Numbered from the stretch's first letter, positions 39,984 to 50,229 are shown. The stretch is DNA of 64,000 nt from Streptococcus mitis (GCF_946190375.1 NZ_CAMIAF010000001.1:1-64000), one strand, 5' to 3'. Numbers and translations: made by a program. Notes: generated by a model not told the origin, from the letters alone.

Positions 39984-40149
39984 AATGTTATTCTAGCACC
40001 ATCTACTTTTTTTGTCAAACTTTCTCAATCTACCAGACTTAATCAGGATTTATCAAGCTCTATGATTCGTGAGATACTCAATTTTAACTTTTCCCTTTTC
40101 CTCAAAATAATAGTATAATAGATGTAGAATTTAGAATCGAGGTACACCT

Positions 40150-40281
40150 ATGGCTGTAAAATTTACAAAACGAGACGACTTGGACAAGATGTTTGAAGAG
40201 TTTGCGAAACTCCCTGATTTGAAGCAGGTCACTTTCCCTGATGACAAAGAGAAAAAAGCCAAAGCAGAAAAGAAAAACTAG
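40150..40281 (+). CDS. Small conserved protein (43 aa)
   Basis: ATG at 40150 with a gaggt ribosome site to TAG at 40281. The 43-residue product starts MAVKFTKRDDLDKMFEEFAK, has a helix-rich acidic/basic mix and ends with KKAKAEKKN. The stop codon is directly followed by the ATG of the permease gene, so the genes are co-translated. I recall short proteins of this kind as conserved in mitis-group streptococci, but with no known function. Confidence 0.7.
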   Translation: MAVKFTKRDDLDKMFEEFAKLPDLKQVTFPDDKEKKAKAEKKN

Positions 40282-41187
40282 ATGACTGCTTTCCAACAAC
40301 TCCCATCTAGTGTGCTTCAGACTGGGGCTATTTTTCTCTCTATAATCATTGAAGCCCTACCCTTCGTTCTGACAGGAAGTATTGTCTCAGGGCTGATTGA
40401 GGTCTATATCACACCTGACAAGGTTTATCATTTTCTCCCTCGAAATCGTTGGGGGAGAATCTTTTTTGGGACTTTTGTCGGTATGCTTTTCCCTTCTTGT
40501 GAATGTGGAATCGTCCCCATTATCAATCGTTTTCTGGAAAAGAAGGTTCCCAGTTACACGGCCGTTCCCTTTCTTGTGACAGCACCTGTTATCAATCCCA
40601 TTGTTCTCTTTGCGACCTATTCTGCCTTTGGTAATTCCTTCCACATCGCCCTGTTACGAGCTCTGGGTTCCATTGTTGTGGCTGTAATACTAGGAATTTT
40701 TCTAGGATTTTTCTGGCAAGAACCGATTCAAAAAGAAAATCGGTTGGCCTGTCATGAGCATGATTTTACTCACTTAAGCCCTGCAAAAAAGGTTTTTCAG
40801 GTCTTTGTGCAAGCAATTGATGAATTTTTTGATACGGGACGTTATTTAGTATTTGGCTGCCTCTTTGCCTCTATTATACAGGTCTATGTTCCGACTCGGA
40901 TTCTGACCTCTATTAGTGCAACCCCTCTTTTTGCCATCTTGCTCTTGATGCTTTTGGCCTTTCTTCTGTCGCTCTGTAGTGAGGCCGATGCCTTTATCGG
41001 GGCTTCTCTTCTCTCGAGTTTTGGTTTGGCACCAGTTCTGGCCTTTCTGGTGATTGGTCCAATGCTGGATATTAAAAATATTCTCATGATGAAAAATTAC
41101 TTGAAAGCACGATTTATCAGTCACTTCATTACGATTGTGACTCTCGCCGTCTTAGTGTATTCTCTCTTGATTGGAGTCATCCTATGA
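40282..41187 (+). CDS. Predicted permease (ArsP_1/YcgR-like)
   Basis: A 301-residue membrane protein with about eight helices. The family motifs are PSCECGIVPI (~residue 70) and LCSEADAFIGAS (~residue 232). Related proteins (YraQ/YcgR, ArsP_1) occur with a TIGR03943 partner, as here, and some of these pairs are in zinc-responsive regulons. Transport of a metal or metal complex is inferred, not shown. It shares a 4-base overlap with the next gene. Confidence 0.85.
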   Translation: MTAFQQLPSSVLQTGAIFLSIIIEALPFVLTGSIVSGLIEVYITPDKVYHFLPRNRWGRIFFGTFVGMLFPSCECGIVPIINRFLEKKVPSYTAVPFLVTAPVINPIVLFATYSAFGNSFHIALLRALGSIVVAVILGIFLGFFWQEPIQKENRLACHEHDFTHLSPAKKVFQVFVQAIDEFFDTGRYLVFGCLFASIIQVYVPTRILTSISATPLFAILLLMLLAFLLSLCSEADAFIGASLLSSFGLAPVLAFLVIGPMLDIKNILMMKNYLKARFISHFITIVTLAVLVYSLLIGVIL

Positions 41188-41999
41188 TTCGATTTTTAGT
41201 TTTAGCTGGCTATTTTGAATTGACCATTTACCTCCATCTGTCGGGCAAATTAAACCAGTACATCAACATGCACTATTCCTATCTAGCCTATATTTCCATG
41301 GTGCTTTCCTTTATCTTAGCAATTGTCCAGCTGTATATCTGGATGAAGCAAGTTAAAACCCATAGTCATCTGAACAGCCGATTAGCGAAGGTTACTAGTG
41401 TTGCTCTTCTGGCTATTCCTATTGTCGTCGGTTTAACTTTTCCAACTGTTAGCTTAGATTCTCAGACCGTTTCTGCCAAAGGCTATCATTTCCCCTTATC
41501 AGAAGGCACGGATCAAGCCATTCAGACCAGTGAAGGGACGACAAGCCAATATTTGAAACCAGATACCAGTTCTTATTTTTCAAAATCAGCCTATGAAAAG
41601 GAAATGCGAACTGCGGCGGATAAATACTTGTCCCAAGATAGTATTCAGATCACTAATGAAAACTATATGGAAGTCATGGAGGCTATCTACGACTATCCAG
41701 ATGAGTTTGAGGGTAAGACAGTCCAGTTCACAGGCTTTGTCTATAACGATCCCAGTCATGCCAATAGCCAATTTCTGTTCCGCTTCGGCATTATTCACTG
41801 TATCGCAGATTCAGGTGTCTATGGATTGTTGACCAAGGGAAATACCCGGCAGTATGAGAACAACACCTGGATAACAGCCAAAGGAAAACTAGTCAATCAC
41901 TACCATAAAGAACTCAAACAAAACCTCCCAACCTTGGAAATCAACAGCTTTACCAAAGTCGATAAACCAGAAAATCCCTATGTGTATCGAGTGTTTTAA
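41184..41999 (+). CDS. TIGR03943-family permease subunit
   Basis: A 271-residue protein with membrane helices at residues ~1-17, ~33-56 and ~70-87 and a large C-terminal extracytoplasmic domain containing FRFGIIHCIADSGVYG, typical of TIGR03943 (YcgQ-like) proteins. These always pair with a predicted permease of the preceding type. It starts inside the end of the permease gene (ATGA overlap), which supports complex formation. Confidence 0.85.
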   Translation: MIRFLVLAGYFELTIYLHLSGKLNQYINMHYSYLAYISMVLSFILAIVQLYIWMKQVKTHSHLNSRLAKVTSVALLAIPIVVGLTFPTVSLDSQTVSAKGYHFPLSEGTDQAIQTSEGTTSQYLKPDTSSYFSKSAYEKEMRTAADKYLSQDSIQITNENYMEVMEAIYDYPDEFEGKTVQFTGFVYNDPSHANSQFLFRFGIIHCIADSGVYGLLTKGNTRQYENNTWITAKGKLVNHYHKELKQNLPTLEINSFTKVDKPENPYVYRVF

Positions 42000-42054
42000 A
42001 AAGCAAACCAAGTTCATAGAAAACTCTAAGCAGACAGAGTCTGATAACTCATGA

Positions 42055-42411
42055 CAGAAAAAGAAGTTTATCTTATAATGAAGATGAACAATACCAATCC
42101 ATGGTGCTTAATAGGGCTTTTCCTAGCCTGTACAAAAAATGGATGAACAAGAGTCGTGAAATAACTCGAATATGCCTTAAGCATGAAAATATCTTACTAG
42201 TAGCCTCTTGTTCTATTGTTCAAATAGTTAACAGGAGGTTTTTATAATGGAAGTTATGATTGAAACTTGTTGTGGAATTGATATCCACCAAAAGTCTATC
42301 GTTTGTTGTATTCTAGATGATCCACTAGATAGCAATAAACCAAAGAAAATTCAGAAGAAATTTGGGACAACTACTGTAGCTCTTCACAATTCCTTAGATT
42401 GGGTGGTATAG
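42055..42411 (+). mobile_element. IS110-family element, 5' fragment with left-end non-coding region
   Basis: From 42247 a 54-codon frame reads MEVMIETCCGIDIHQKSIVC and continues with DDPLDSNKPKKIQKKFGTTT, the N-terminus of an IS110 DEDD transposase (the first aspartate is in GIDIHQK). It is cut at 42409-42411 by the IS630-type element. The ~190 bases before the ATG belong to the left end; in IS110 elements this kind of region can encode the bridge RNA that guides recombination. Only the start of the transposase remains, so the element is dead. Confidence 0.8.
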
Positions 42412-43350
42412 TTGCTTAGTTTAAAATAAGCAGCTTATAATAAAGCTATGGCATTTAGATTACATCAAAGAAGGACACAGCCATGTCGAGGCATCTAAAG
42501 TTTTTGATGTTGGCGGCAGAACTCTCTTCACGTGGGAAAAGAAAGACGTGAGCAAGGACACTTAGAGCGGAAAAAGCGAAAGATTCCTTTATAGGAATTG
42601 AAAGCCTTTGTAGAGGCTCATCTAGACGCTTTTTTACGGGAAATTGCGGTACATTTTGATTGTGCTGTTCCTTCAGTATGGACAGCTTTAAAGCAAATTC
42701 ATATCACTTTAAAAAAAGACGACTAGCTTTCAGGAACAAGAACCAGAGAAAGTCGCTGAATTTCTTGATATTTTTGATAACCTAAAAAATTTACCAATCG
42801 TATATATTGACAAAACGGGAATTGATCTCTACTTCTATCGTCCTTATGCACAGGCTCCTGGAGGGGAGAAAGTATATGAAAAGATTAGCGGATGGCATTT
42901 TGAGCGGACTTCAATTGTTGCAGGACAAGTAGACGGAGAGTTTATAACTCCTATGATTTACAAGGAAAGTATGACGAGCGATTTCTTTGTGGAGTGGTTC
43001 AAAACGCGACTTCTACCTGCTTTGAAGACAACTCATGTCATTGTCATGGACAATGCTTGTTTTCATCCCAAGAACATTTTGGATGAACTGTGCATCCAAG
43101 ATAAACACTTTTTCTTACTTCTACCACCTTATTCACCAGATTTGAATCCTATTGAGCAAGCTTGGGCTATCTTGAAAAAGAAAGTGACTGATTTATTAAG
43201 GGAAGTTCCAAATATTTTTGAATGTTTGGGGCGCTTTTTTTAAACTAAATGACAATAATACGAGGGATTTGATGATTTTTCTTGACGATAGAAGACTCAG
43301 CGGCCATCATTTTAGAGCATATATTTATAATGGATTGAATCTAGAATAGT
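42408..43350 (+). mobile_element. IS630-family (Tc1/mariner-like) insertion sequence, degenerate
   Basis: Inserted at a TA (ggtatag) within the IS110 transposase, as expected of IS630/Tc1-type elements. The encoded transposase is broken (see the pseudogene). The right boundary is uncertain; a sequence ending near 43350 precedes a dispersed repeat. Confidence 0.75.
42448..43243 (+). pseudogene. IS630 transposase, multiply frameshifted
   Basis: The N-terminal part (EGHSHVEASKVFDVGGRTLF in an alternative frame) carries a helix-turn-helix; the catalytic part reads YIDKTGIDLYFYRPYAQAPG, then VIVMDNACFHPKN and PYSPDLNPIEQAW, the D, D and E of the DDE domain. At least two frameshifts (one in the A-run at 42711-42717) and internal stops (42497, 42564) break it. 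The last part alone is open from 42953. Confidence 0.9.
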
Positions 43351-43369
43351 ATACCAATAATTCTAAAAA

Positions 43370-43433
43370 CTGTATAGAAATTAATTTGAATTCACTAATC
43401 TTTTTGTTCGTATCCTATTTCAATTCACTATAT
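43370..43433. repeat. Dispersed intergenic repeat, copy B
   Basis: tagaaattaatttgaattc then tatttcaattcactata resembles segments at 35716-35780, 54058-54114 and 63731-63799. The shared backbone is TTAGAAATTGATTTGAATTYC, then TATTTCATTCCACTATA. It follows directly after the IS630 remnant. Confidence 0.6.
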
Positions 43434-43553
43434 AACTCAATCCCATAATAAAACACCTCAAAAGTTAGATTTTCTAGCTCTAACTTTTGAGGTGCAGCTC
43501 ATTTATGTATGATAGTCTTTTGATTATTATTTCATTAAAAGAAAGAATATTTA

Positions 43554-43811
43554 TTATGAATTTGGGTCATCAAGACTACGGCCATGTAAACCTTTTTCAC
43601 GTTGGACTTGACGTAGTTTCTCTGGTGTAACATCGTTTCCTTCTTCGTCCACAATTTTGATCCCTTCGATGTGGTGACGAACAGTGCGACGATAACCTTC
43701 GATGTACTCCTCACGTAGTTTTGCTTGTTCTACTTTTTCTTCTGGGGTTAAGCCTTCTGTTTTTTTCTTTTTTGCAAGCTCGTTAATACGATCAATTTTT
43801 TTAGGATCCAT
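43554..43811 (-). CDS. DUF896 / UPF0291 family protein (YnzC-like)
   Basis: An 85-residue protein with the DUF896 pattern: a helical hairpin in [20 protein letters not shown] and [20 protein letters not shown], then a second part with [20 protein letters not shown]. The Bacillus relative YnzC is controlled by LexA. It is the last gene of the glyQ-glyS unit, starting 42 bases after glyS. Function unknown. Confidence 0.88.
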   Translation of the reverse strand: MDPKKIDRINELAKKKKTEGLTPEEKVEQAKLREEYIEGYRRTVRHHIEGIKIVDEEGNDVTPEKLRQVQREKGLHGRSLDDPNS

Positions 43812-43853
43812 GTTTCTCTCCTTTATGATAAGATTTAATCCGTTTAACAGATT

Positions 43854-45890
43854 TTATTTGGTATTGATTTGGTTAAAACGTGCAAGCTTAGCTGCTTTTT
43901 GAGTTAAATGAGACAAGATTGCCAAACGATTTTGACGGACTGCTTCATTTTCAGCCATAACCATGGTATTCTCAAAGAATGCATCAATGACTGGGCTAAG
44001 AGCAAAGAGTTGTTTCAATTGCTGACTGGCAGTCCCTGACAAAACGAGTGATTCTACGGCTTCTGCCAAGGTTTTCTCTTCTTCATTCTCAAAGAGAGCT
44101 GAATCAACTGTAGCAACTCCTTCTGCCTTCTCAGCCAAGTTAAAGGCACGAGAAAGTGATTCAACAGATGGTTTGAAATCTTCTTCCTTGCTCGCTTCTA
44201 CGAGAGCACTTGCTGCTTCCAACATATCCGCCACAACAAAGTTTGATCCTGCAAGAACGGCTTCCTTGATATCTTTTGGAGTAGAACCCATCATCTTATC
44301 AACACGAGCCTTGATAAAGTCCATAACCTCTGTCTTATTTTCATAAGTCAAGCTGTCAAATTTCAAAGCATAAAGGCTATCAATCAGCTCATCCATAGCA
44401 ATGTGCCAACCAAAGGCATCCAAGATACGAACTACACCTTGAGTTGCACGACGAAGAGCATAAGGGTCATTAGACCCTGATGGAATCAAGCCTACTGAGA
44501 AGAAGCTCAAAATCGTATCCAATTTGTCTGCAATGGCAAGCACTGCGCCGACCTTGCTCTCTGGAAGTTCTCCTTCAGCTGAAGTAGGCATGTAGTGTTC
44601 ACGAATAGCAGCTGCCACCACTGGAGTTTCACCAGCAAGAAGGGCATATTTCTCCCCCATAATTCCTTGGAGTTCGTCAAATTCACCAACCATACCTGTC
44701 AACAAGTCAAACTTGTAAATGGCTGCTGCACGGGCTAGGTCAATCGTTTCATCCGCTGACAAGCCTGCTTTTTCTGCCAAGAGAATAGCAATCTGACCAG
44801 TACGAATCATGTGTTCACGAAGGGAACCGATTTTCTCATGGAAAGTCACATTGTTTAATTTTTCAACAAGGTCAGAAATCACCAATTTTTGATCTTCACG
44901 CCAGAAGAATTCACCGTCTTCCAAGCGGGCTACCAAGACTTTTTCATTTCCTTTGATAACATTTTCCAAATACTCTGAGTTTCCGTTACGAACAGAAATG
45001 AAGTTTGGCAAGAGTTTTCCATCTTGATCACGAACAACAAAGTAACGTTGGTGTTCCTTCATCGAAGTCACCAAAACTTCTTCTGGAACTTCAAGGTATT
45101 TGGCATCAAAGCTTCCCATAAAGGCAGTTGGGTATTCAACCAAGTTCAAGACTTCATTAAGCAAATCCGCATCAATTTCGATACGTACACCATGTTTTGC
45201 CTCAATTTCCTTGATTTGGTCAACAATCATTTGCTCACGTTCACGTGGATCTGCGATTACAAACTGCTTACGAAGGTCTTCTTCGTAGCTCAATGCTGAC
45301 TGAATTTTGGTTTCTTTCCCCAAGAAACGATGACCACGACTCACACGCCCTCCCTTAATATCAAGGAAATCCAAATCAAACTCTTCTTCATCTAAAAGAA
45401 CAGTTAAAGTGTGAACAGGGCGGATGTATTCAAAGGTGTTGTTAGCCCAGTGCATACTGACAGGGAAAGTCAAGGACTTCAAGACATCTACAACACCAGG
45501 AACAATGGCTTCAACTGCTTGACCGATTTCTTCCTTGGTAACATAGACATATTCTTCACCCTTGATTTCACGGAATTCGATATCTTCAACCGTCAAGCCT
45601 TTTCCACGGACAAATCCTTGAGCTGCTTTGGTAAAGTTTCCATCACTATCCAAGGCAATTTTCTTTGCTGGCCCCTTGAAATCTTCTGTCAAATCAGACT
45701 GTTTGTCTGCAAGACCAGTCACACGAACAGCTAAACGACGTGGTGTTGAGAAGGTTTGAATAGCTTCAAAAGACAGGCGATTTTCCTTGAGGAAGGCTGC
45801 CATTTTTTCGCCTAGTTGTTTTTCACTTGGTGTGACAACATAGGCTGGTAATTCTTCAAGACCGAGTTCTACTAATAAGTTTTTTGTCAT
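43854..45890 (-). CDS. glyS: Glycyl-tRNA synthetase beta subunit
   Basis: A 678-residue beta chain of the alpha2-beta2 enzyme that charges tRNA-Gly. The N-terminal [19 protein letters not shown] and RGHRFLG match the family; the last ~120 residues form the anticodon-binding region. It follows glyQ after a 365-base gap containing a BOX element, unusually long for partners of one enzyme. The ribosome site precedes the start at 45890 (aaaggaaaaaac). Confidence 0.95.
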   Translation of the reverse strand: MTKNLLVELGLEELPAYVVTPSEKQLGEKMAAFLKENRLSFEAIQTFSTPRRLAVRVTGLADKQSDLTEDFKGPAKKIALDSDGNFTKAAQGFVRGKGLTVEDIEFREIKGEEYVYVTKEEIGQAVEAIVPGVVDVLKSLTFPVSMHWANNTFEYIRPVHTLTVLLDEEEFDLDFLDIKGGRVSRGHRFLGKETKIQSALSYEEDLRKQFVIADPREREQMIVDQIKEIEAKHGVRIEIDADLLNEVLNLVEYPTAFMGSFDAKYLEVPEEVLVTSMKEHQRYFVVRDQDGKLLPNFISVRNGNSEYLENVIKGNEKVLVARLEDGEFFWREDQKLVISDLVEKLNNVTFHEKIGSLREHMIRTGQIAILLAEKAGLSADETIDLARAAAIYKFDLLTGMVGEFDELQGIMGEKYALLAGETPVVAAAIREHYMPTSAEGELPESKVGAVLAIADKLDTILSFFSVGLIPSGSNDPYALRRATQGVVRILDAFGWHIAMDELIDSLYALKFDSLTYENKTEVMDFIKARVDKMMGSTPKDIKEAVLAGSNFVVADMLEAASALVEASKEEDFKPSVESLSRAFNLAEKAEGVATVDSALFENEEEKTLAEAVESLVLSGTASQQLKQLFALSPVIDAFFENTMVMAENEAVRQNRLAILSHLTQKAAKLARFNQINTK

Positions 45891-46255
45891 GTTTTTTCCT
45901 TTACATTTTCTTCAATCTTTTTTGATATGCACCTTAGGTACTGGGGACGTAGCTAACTAACTTTGTGAGTCTGTATGGAAATCTAATGCAAAATTGATCA
46001 AGATTTCCAACAGTCTCATCAAAGTGGATTTAGCTGACTAATTTTTGAACCTAATGCTCAATGAAAATCAAAGAGCAAACTAGGAAGCTAGCCGCAGGCT
46101 GTACTTGAGTACGGCAAGGTGAAGCTGACGTGGTTTGAATTTGATTTTCGAAGAGTATAAGGTTTCAAAAATCCCCACATAACAGTACGGCGGTGCATAT
46201 CCCTCTAGCAAGTCTTTGACTTGCCTTTAACGATTTTAGAGCACAATATTACTCA
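45891..46255. repeat. glyQ-glyS spacer: BOX A-C inside a long inverted repeat
   Basis: A 105-bp BOX A-C element (46055-46159, minus orientation: tgctcaatgaaaatcaaaga to cgaagagtata, no boxB) lies between flanks that can pair: gatatgcaccttaggtactg (45924-45943) with cagtacggcggtgcatatc (46183-46201), and atttttgaacct (46041-46052) with aggtttcaaaaat (46160-46172). No gene is seen here. Confidence 0.75.
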
Positions 46256-47173
46256 CTATTCTGCGTCTTCTGCTAAGAGTTTAGCTCGTGTTGCTTCATC
46301 CAAAAGTGGGTAGCCTAGACGTTTTCGTTCTGCGACAAAGGTTTTAGCTACGACACGGGCCAAGTTACGGATACGAGCGATATAGCCTGCACGCTCTGTT
46401 ACAGATACCGCACCACGCGCATCAAGCAGGTTAAAGGTATGTGAACATTTGAGAACATAGTCATAGGCAGGGTGCACCAATCCTTCTTCCAAAGCACGAC
46501 CAGCTTCTTTTTCAAACTTATCAAAGTTTTCAAGCAACATTTCTTGATCCGAAATTTCAAATGAATATTTTGAATGCTCGTACTCAGGCTGGATGAAAAT
46601 TTCTCCGTATTTTACACCATCAGCCCATTCGATATCATAGACAGAATCCACTTCCTGAATATAAGAAGCCAAACGTTCCAAACCATAGGTAACTTCTGCA
46701 GTCACAGGGCCAGTTGCCAATCCACCAACTTGTTGGAAATAAGTGAACTGAGTGATTTCCATCCCATCAAGCCAAACTTCCCATCCAAGACCAGCTGAAC
46801 CAGTAGATGGATTTTCCCAGTTATCCTCAACGAAACGAATATCGTGCTCCAAAGGATTAATACCCAATTTTTCCAAAGACTCAAGGTAAAGTTCTTGGAT
46901 GTTTGATGGAGAAGGTTTCATAACCACCTGGAATTGGTGGTGTTGGTAGAGACGGTTAGGGTTTTCCCCGTAACGACCGTCAGCAGGACGACGTGATGGC
47001 TCTACGTAAGCCGCATTCCATGGCTCAGGTCCGATAGCGCGAAGGAAAGTGTAAGGACTCATTGTCCCCGCACCTTTTTCATTATCATAAGCCTGCATAA
47101 GCATACAACCTTGGTCATTCCAAAATTGTTGCAAAGTAAGGATGATTTCCTGGAAAGTCAATTTTTTAGACAT
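46256..47173 (-). CDS. glyQ: Glycyl-tRNA synthetase alpha subunit
   Basis: A 305-residue class II synthetase catalytic subunit. Motifs include [19 protein letters not shown] near the N-terminus and [20 protein letters not shown], with [18 protein letters not shown] near the C-terminus. It pairs with GlyS. The gene is preceded by the GFA-family pseudogene and the T-box leader, so the leader controls glyQS by read-through. Confidence 0.96.
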   Translation of the reverse strand: MSKKLTFQEIILTLQQFWNDQGCMLMQAYDNEKGAGTMSPYTFLRAIGPEPWNAAYVEPSRRPADGRYGENPNRLYQHHQFQVVMKPSPSNIQELYLESLEKLGINPLEHDIRFVEDNWENPSTGSAGLGWEVWLDGMEITQFTYFQQVGGLATGPVTAEVTYGLERLASYIQEVDSVYDIEWADGVKYGEIFIQPEYEHSKYSFEISDQEMLLENFDKFEKEAGRALEEGLVHPAYDYVLKCSHTFNLLDARGAVSVTERAGYIARIRNLARVVAKTFVAERKRLGYPLLDEATRAKLLAEDAE

Positions 47174-47208
47174 TGTTTTCTCCTTTAATTTATATTATCT
47201 TCTTAGAT

Positions 47209-47582
47209 TTATTTATCAAGCAACCAAGAAAAGGCTGGGTCCTGAAAAATATGACGTTTGGGAACAGTTTGTAAATTCTGATCGCATTCATCTATTGTTC
47301 CTAATTTCAAAGCGCAGACTTCTGGTATATTTTCTTGAGCAGTGAAAATTTGACTGTGACAGTTCTGGCAGTAATAACGCGTTGTTTACCTGGAGATGAA
47401 CTATAAGTAACCAAATTCTCTTTTCCATACAGTGCCAGATTTTTGCTGCTAACTTTGGCATTAACTGTGTAGGCAGACGCAGTTACTTTCCGACAAAATG
47501 AGCAATGGCAAAAAACTATTTCCGACAATTCCTCATCTAGAGTGTAGGTCACTGCTTTACATAAACAAGATCCTTTAATCAT
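47209..47582 (-). pseudogene. GFA/CENP-V-type zinc protein, frameshifted
   Basis: The open frame (47582-47307) begins MIKGSCLCKAVTYTLDEELS with the Cys-x-Cys and FCHCSFCRK zinc ligands of the GFA family. At ~47385 two extra bases (cg) give aaa-caa-cgc-gtt in place of aaa-caa-cgt-tat; the correct frame then continues YYCQNCHSQIFTAQENIPEV and ends at 47209 with SWLLDK. The missing zinc ligands are in the lost CQNC, so the product is broken. It lies between the T-box and glyQ. Confidence 0.85.
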
Positions 47583-47799
47583 TGTGCTCCTTTCTACTTA
47601 GGCATTAGACGAATTCAAAAAGAACCGAATTTCAACACCCAAGCCTTGCGACTAGGGGCGTCAGAAACGCGGTTCCACCCTAATTTATTACTTCATTGTT
47701 TTTAAAAATACTACAGAAAGCGCCAGTTCTTTATTTTGCCCTACTTGGCTCCCACTATCCCAAGCTCGCTTGAAGAACGCCATAAGACTTTCTTTCCTG
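47583..47799 (-). promoter_or_regulatory. T-box leader (glyQS unit)
   Basis: On the minus strand the T-box sequence agggtggaaccgcgt (47667-47681) is followed by a terminator in which gaaccg and cggttc pair before ttttt, and preceded by a long structured stem I region. The specifier could not be assigned with certainty; a glycine codon is expected from the downstream genes. Uncharged tRNA binding should favour the antiterminator and raise expression of the GFA, glyQ, glyS and DUF896 genes. Confidence 0.88.
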
Positions 47800-47805
47800 T
47801 TGACT

Positions 47806-47834
47806 ATTATATCAAAAATTAGAACAATGTACAA
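47806..47834 (-). promoter_or_regulatory. Promoter of the T-box leader
   Basis: On the minus strand ttgtac (47829-47834) and tataat (47806-47811) are spaced exactly 17 bp. Confidence 0.8.
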
Positions 47835-47850
47835 TTCTTTTTATGATTTT

Positions 47851-48693
47851 CTAAAAATCCATATCATCAACTCGTGGAGCACCAGATTGAACAGCAATCG
47901 TTTTTAAGGTTTCACGCTCCTCGTGACTCAGTTCAATTTCGAAACAATCAAGATTAGCCTGAATACGAGATGCTGTGACAGATTTTGGAAGTGGTAAAAA
48001 TCCTTCTATCAAGCTCCAAGCTAAGGCTATCTGGGCAACAGACTTTTCGTGATTTGCCGCGATTTCTTGTACTTGCTTACTATCAAATAGTTCTCCCTGT
48101 CCAAAAGGCCCCCAAGCTTCCAATAAAATTCCATTTTCTCGACAGTAATCTACGACTTCCTCTTGATACACACCTGGCGCCAAGCGAACTTGATTGACCG
48201 CAGGAACGATAGTTGCAGTTTCAAGCAAGGCATCCAAATGATGGGGAAGAAAATTACTAACACCGATAGCACGGATTTTGCCTTCTAGGTAAAGATCCTC
48301 CATCGCTCTCCAAACTTCCGCATTACGAGTTTTCCATGCGTCATTTTCTCTGAGCGGTTTTGGGTTTGGCCAATGAATTAAATACAAATCCAAATAATCC
48401 AAGCCCAGCTTCTCCAAAGACTCTGCAAAAGCCTGACGAGCTTGCTCATAGTTGTGATTTGTATTCCAGAGTTTGCTGGTTACAAAAATTTCCTCCCTCG
48501 GAATACCACTATCTTGAATGGCACGACCAACGCTTTCTTCATTTTTATAAATCGCTGCCGTATCGATATGGCGATAACCTACCTTTAAAGCTTCTAAAAC
48601 TGCTTTGTAGGCAATCTCTCCATTTTCAGCTTTCCAGGTTCCAAATCCTAGAACTGGAATTGTAACGCCATTATTTAAAGTGTAAGATTTCAT
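47851..48693 (-). CDS. Aldo/keto reductase
   Basis: A 280-residue AKR-fold oxidoreductase. Family signatures are GYRHIDTAAIYKNEESVGRA (with the catalytic Asp-Tyr), IRAIGVSNFLPHHLDALLE, and the NADPH-binding IPLPKSVTASRIQANLD region. It resembles the 2,5-diketo-gluconate reductase subgroup, with broad carbonyl substrates. It lies between pgdA and the T-box unit; a role in detoxifying aldehydes is possible. Confidence 0.88.
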   Translation of the reverse strand: MKSYTLNNGVTIPVLGFGTWKAENGEIAYKAVLEALKVGYRHIDTAAIYKNEESVGRAIQDSGIPREEIFVTSKLWNTNHNYEQARQAFAESLEKLGLDYLDLYLIHWPNPKPLRENDAWKTRNAEVWRAMEDLYLEGKIRAIGVSNFLPHHLDALLETATIVPAVNQVRLAPGVYQEEVVDYCRENGILLEAWGPFGQGELFDSKQVQEIAANHEKSVAQIALAWSLIEGFLPLPKSVTASRIQANLDCFEIELSHEERETLKTIAVQSGAPRVDDMDF

Positions 48694-48769
48694 TATTTTT
48701 CCTTTCTATGAGAAGAAAATCCAAAGAGCCAAATTTTCAAGGAAAACTTTTCTCTTTAGATTTTGTGTA

Positions 48770-50161
48770 TTATTGATTGCGGTCGTAATAGAGTTGGTGA
48801 GGTTTAAGACGAGTATCTAACAAATCTGGAATTGTTACAAAGTCATAACCTTGCCCTTTCAAATAGTCAATAACCTTTGGTAAAGCATTCACTGTTTCAG
48901 CATGGATATCATGCATGAGAATAATAGAACCATTCTTGACTTCACGCTGAATTTCTGTCAAAATAGCTGCTTCATTTTTACTCTTCCAGTCCAGACTATC
49001 CACATCCCACATAATAAAACTCAAATCGAGGCTATTGCGAATGTCGTCTGTAATAGCTCCATAAGGGGGACGCATAAGTTTAGAGCTAGAACCCAGCACT
49101 TTAGTTAGCGCATCCTCAGTATCAGTAATTTGTTTTTTAGCCTCATCAAGAGAAAGTTTTGAAAGAACGGGATGGCTCCAACTATGGTTTCCAATGACAT
49201 GACCATCTGCTTTCATACGTTTCAAAATCTCTTCATTTCCAGAAACATTCTTACCTAAAACAAAGAAAGTTGCCTTGATACCATACTTAGAAAGTGTATC
49301 TAATGCTTGATTTGTCGTCGCAGGATTTGGTCCATCATCAAAAGTCAAGGCCACTACTTTACGATTTTTCTTTTCATAATAAGCCTTATATAGTTCTGCG
49401 TCCTTATCTAATAAATAAGAGGACTGAATAACTTCAAAGAAACTAGATACCGGCAAGGCAATCTCATCCAGATTTTCAACAGGCTGACTAGGATAAATAA
49501 GAATTTGGCTATCCTTGTAATCAAAATTCCATGCAGATAAGTCTTGGTCAGAAAAGACTTTAACAAGTTGATCGACCTTTTCTTGCTCCAATTTCTTATC
49601 CTGTAAGAAAGAAGTCAGTTCTTTTATCAGTTGCTCTTTGGCCTTACTAGCATCTGAAAATAGTTGATCAAGGGTAAAAGGTTTACCATCTTCTGTCAAA
49701 TGTACTTTTGCTAGACTAGTTTTTTCAGTCTCTTCAACTTTTGACGAAGTTAAATCATAGACTTGTTTCATCACACTTCGGTTGACAATCCCTTTTAAAG
49801 TCGCATCCTGTTTCTCCGTATAATAAAAAACCAGATTTTCCTTATCCTCTAGATTGTCTTTAATATCCTGTGTCATGATTCCCTTTATAGACGAAATCAC
49901 TTGCTCCCCTTGGAGAGGATAATAGGCAATTACTTCTGCTTGTCCTTTACGAAAATGATCCTTCTGATTTCCCTCACTCAATTGATCATCTTTCTCTTTT
50001 TTGAGCGATTCAATCTTTTGTTCAAAACTTTGTTTTGTGTATATTTTATATCCAATTATTGAACCAAGGACACAAATACTTACTGAGAAGATAGCTACCA
50101 GGGCTATTAAACCGATTCTCTTTTTATCGTGCTCAACACGTTTTGCTCTACTTTTATCCAT
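48770..50161 (-). CDS. pgdA: Peptidoglycan N-acetylglucosamine deacetylase
   Basis: A 463-residue protein with one N-terminal membrane anchor (residues ~17-37), an extracytoplasmic middle region (coiled then mixed) and a C-terminal NodB-type polysaccharide deacetylase domain. Metal and catalytic motifs are [24 protein letters not shown] and [14 protein letters not shown], followed by MWDVDSLDW and IILMHDIH. PgdA removes acetyl groups from GlcNAc of peptidoglycan and gives resistance to lysozyme. The length and domain order match the pneumococcal enzyme. Confidence 0.95.
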   Translation of the reverse strand: MDKSRAKRVEHDKKRIGLIALVAIFSVSICVLGSIIGYKIYTKQSFEQKIESLKKEKDDQLSEGNQKDHFRKGQAEVIAYYPLQGEQVISSIKGIMTQDIKDNLEDKENLVFYYTEKQDATLKGIVNRSVMKQVYDLTSSKVEETEKTSLAKVHLTEDGKPFTLDQLFSDASKAKEQLIKELTSFLQDKKLEQEKVDQLVKVFSDQDLSAWNFDYKDSQILIYPSQPVENLDEIALPVSSFFEVIQSSYLLDKDAELYKAYYEKKNRKVVALTFDDGPNPATTNQALDTLSKYGIKATFFVLGKNVSGNEEILKRMKADGHVIGNHSWSHPVLSKLSLDEAKKQITDTEDALTKVLGSSSKLMRPPYGAITDDIRNSLDLSFIMWDVDSLDWKSKNEAAILTEIQREVKNGSIILMHDIHAETVNALPKVIDYLKGQGYDFVTIPDLLDTRLKPHQLYYDRNQ

Positions 50162-50229
50162 AGAGATATCATATCAAATTCAGGCTATAATTTCAATTAT
50201 TTTAGAGGAAATAGTATATTAAAAAAGAG

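Noticed and set aside
39860-40020. A riboswitch (for example TPP, from a ctgaga-like motif) at the small RNA
   Set aside because: The conserved partner segments of TPP and other known classes are absent and the strand does not lead into a biosynthetic gene.
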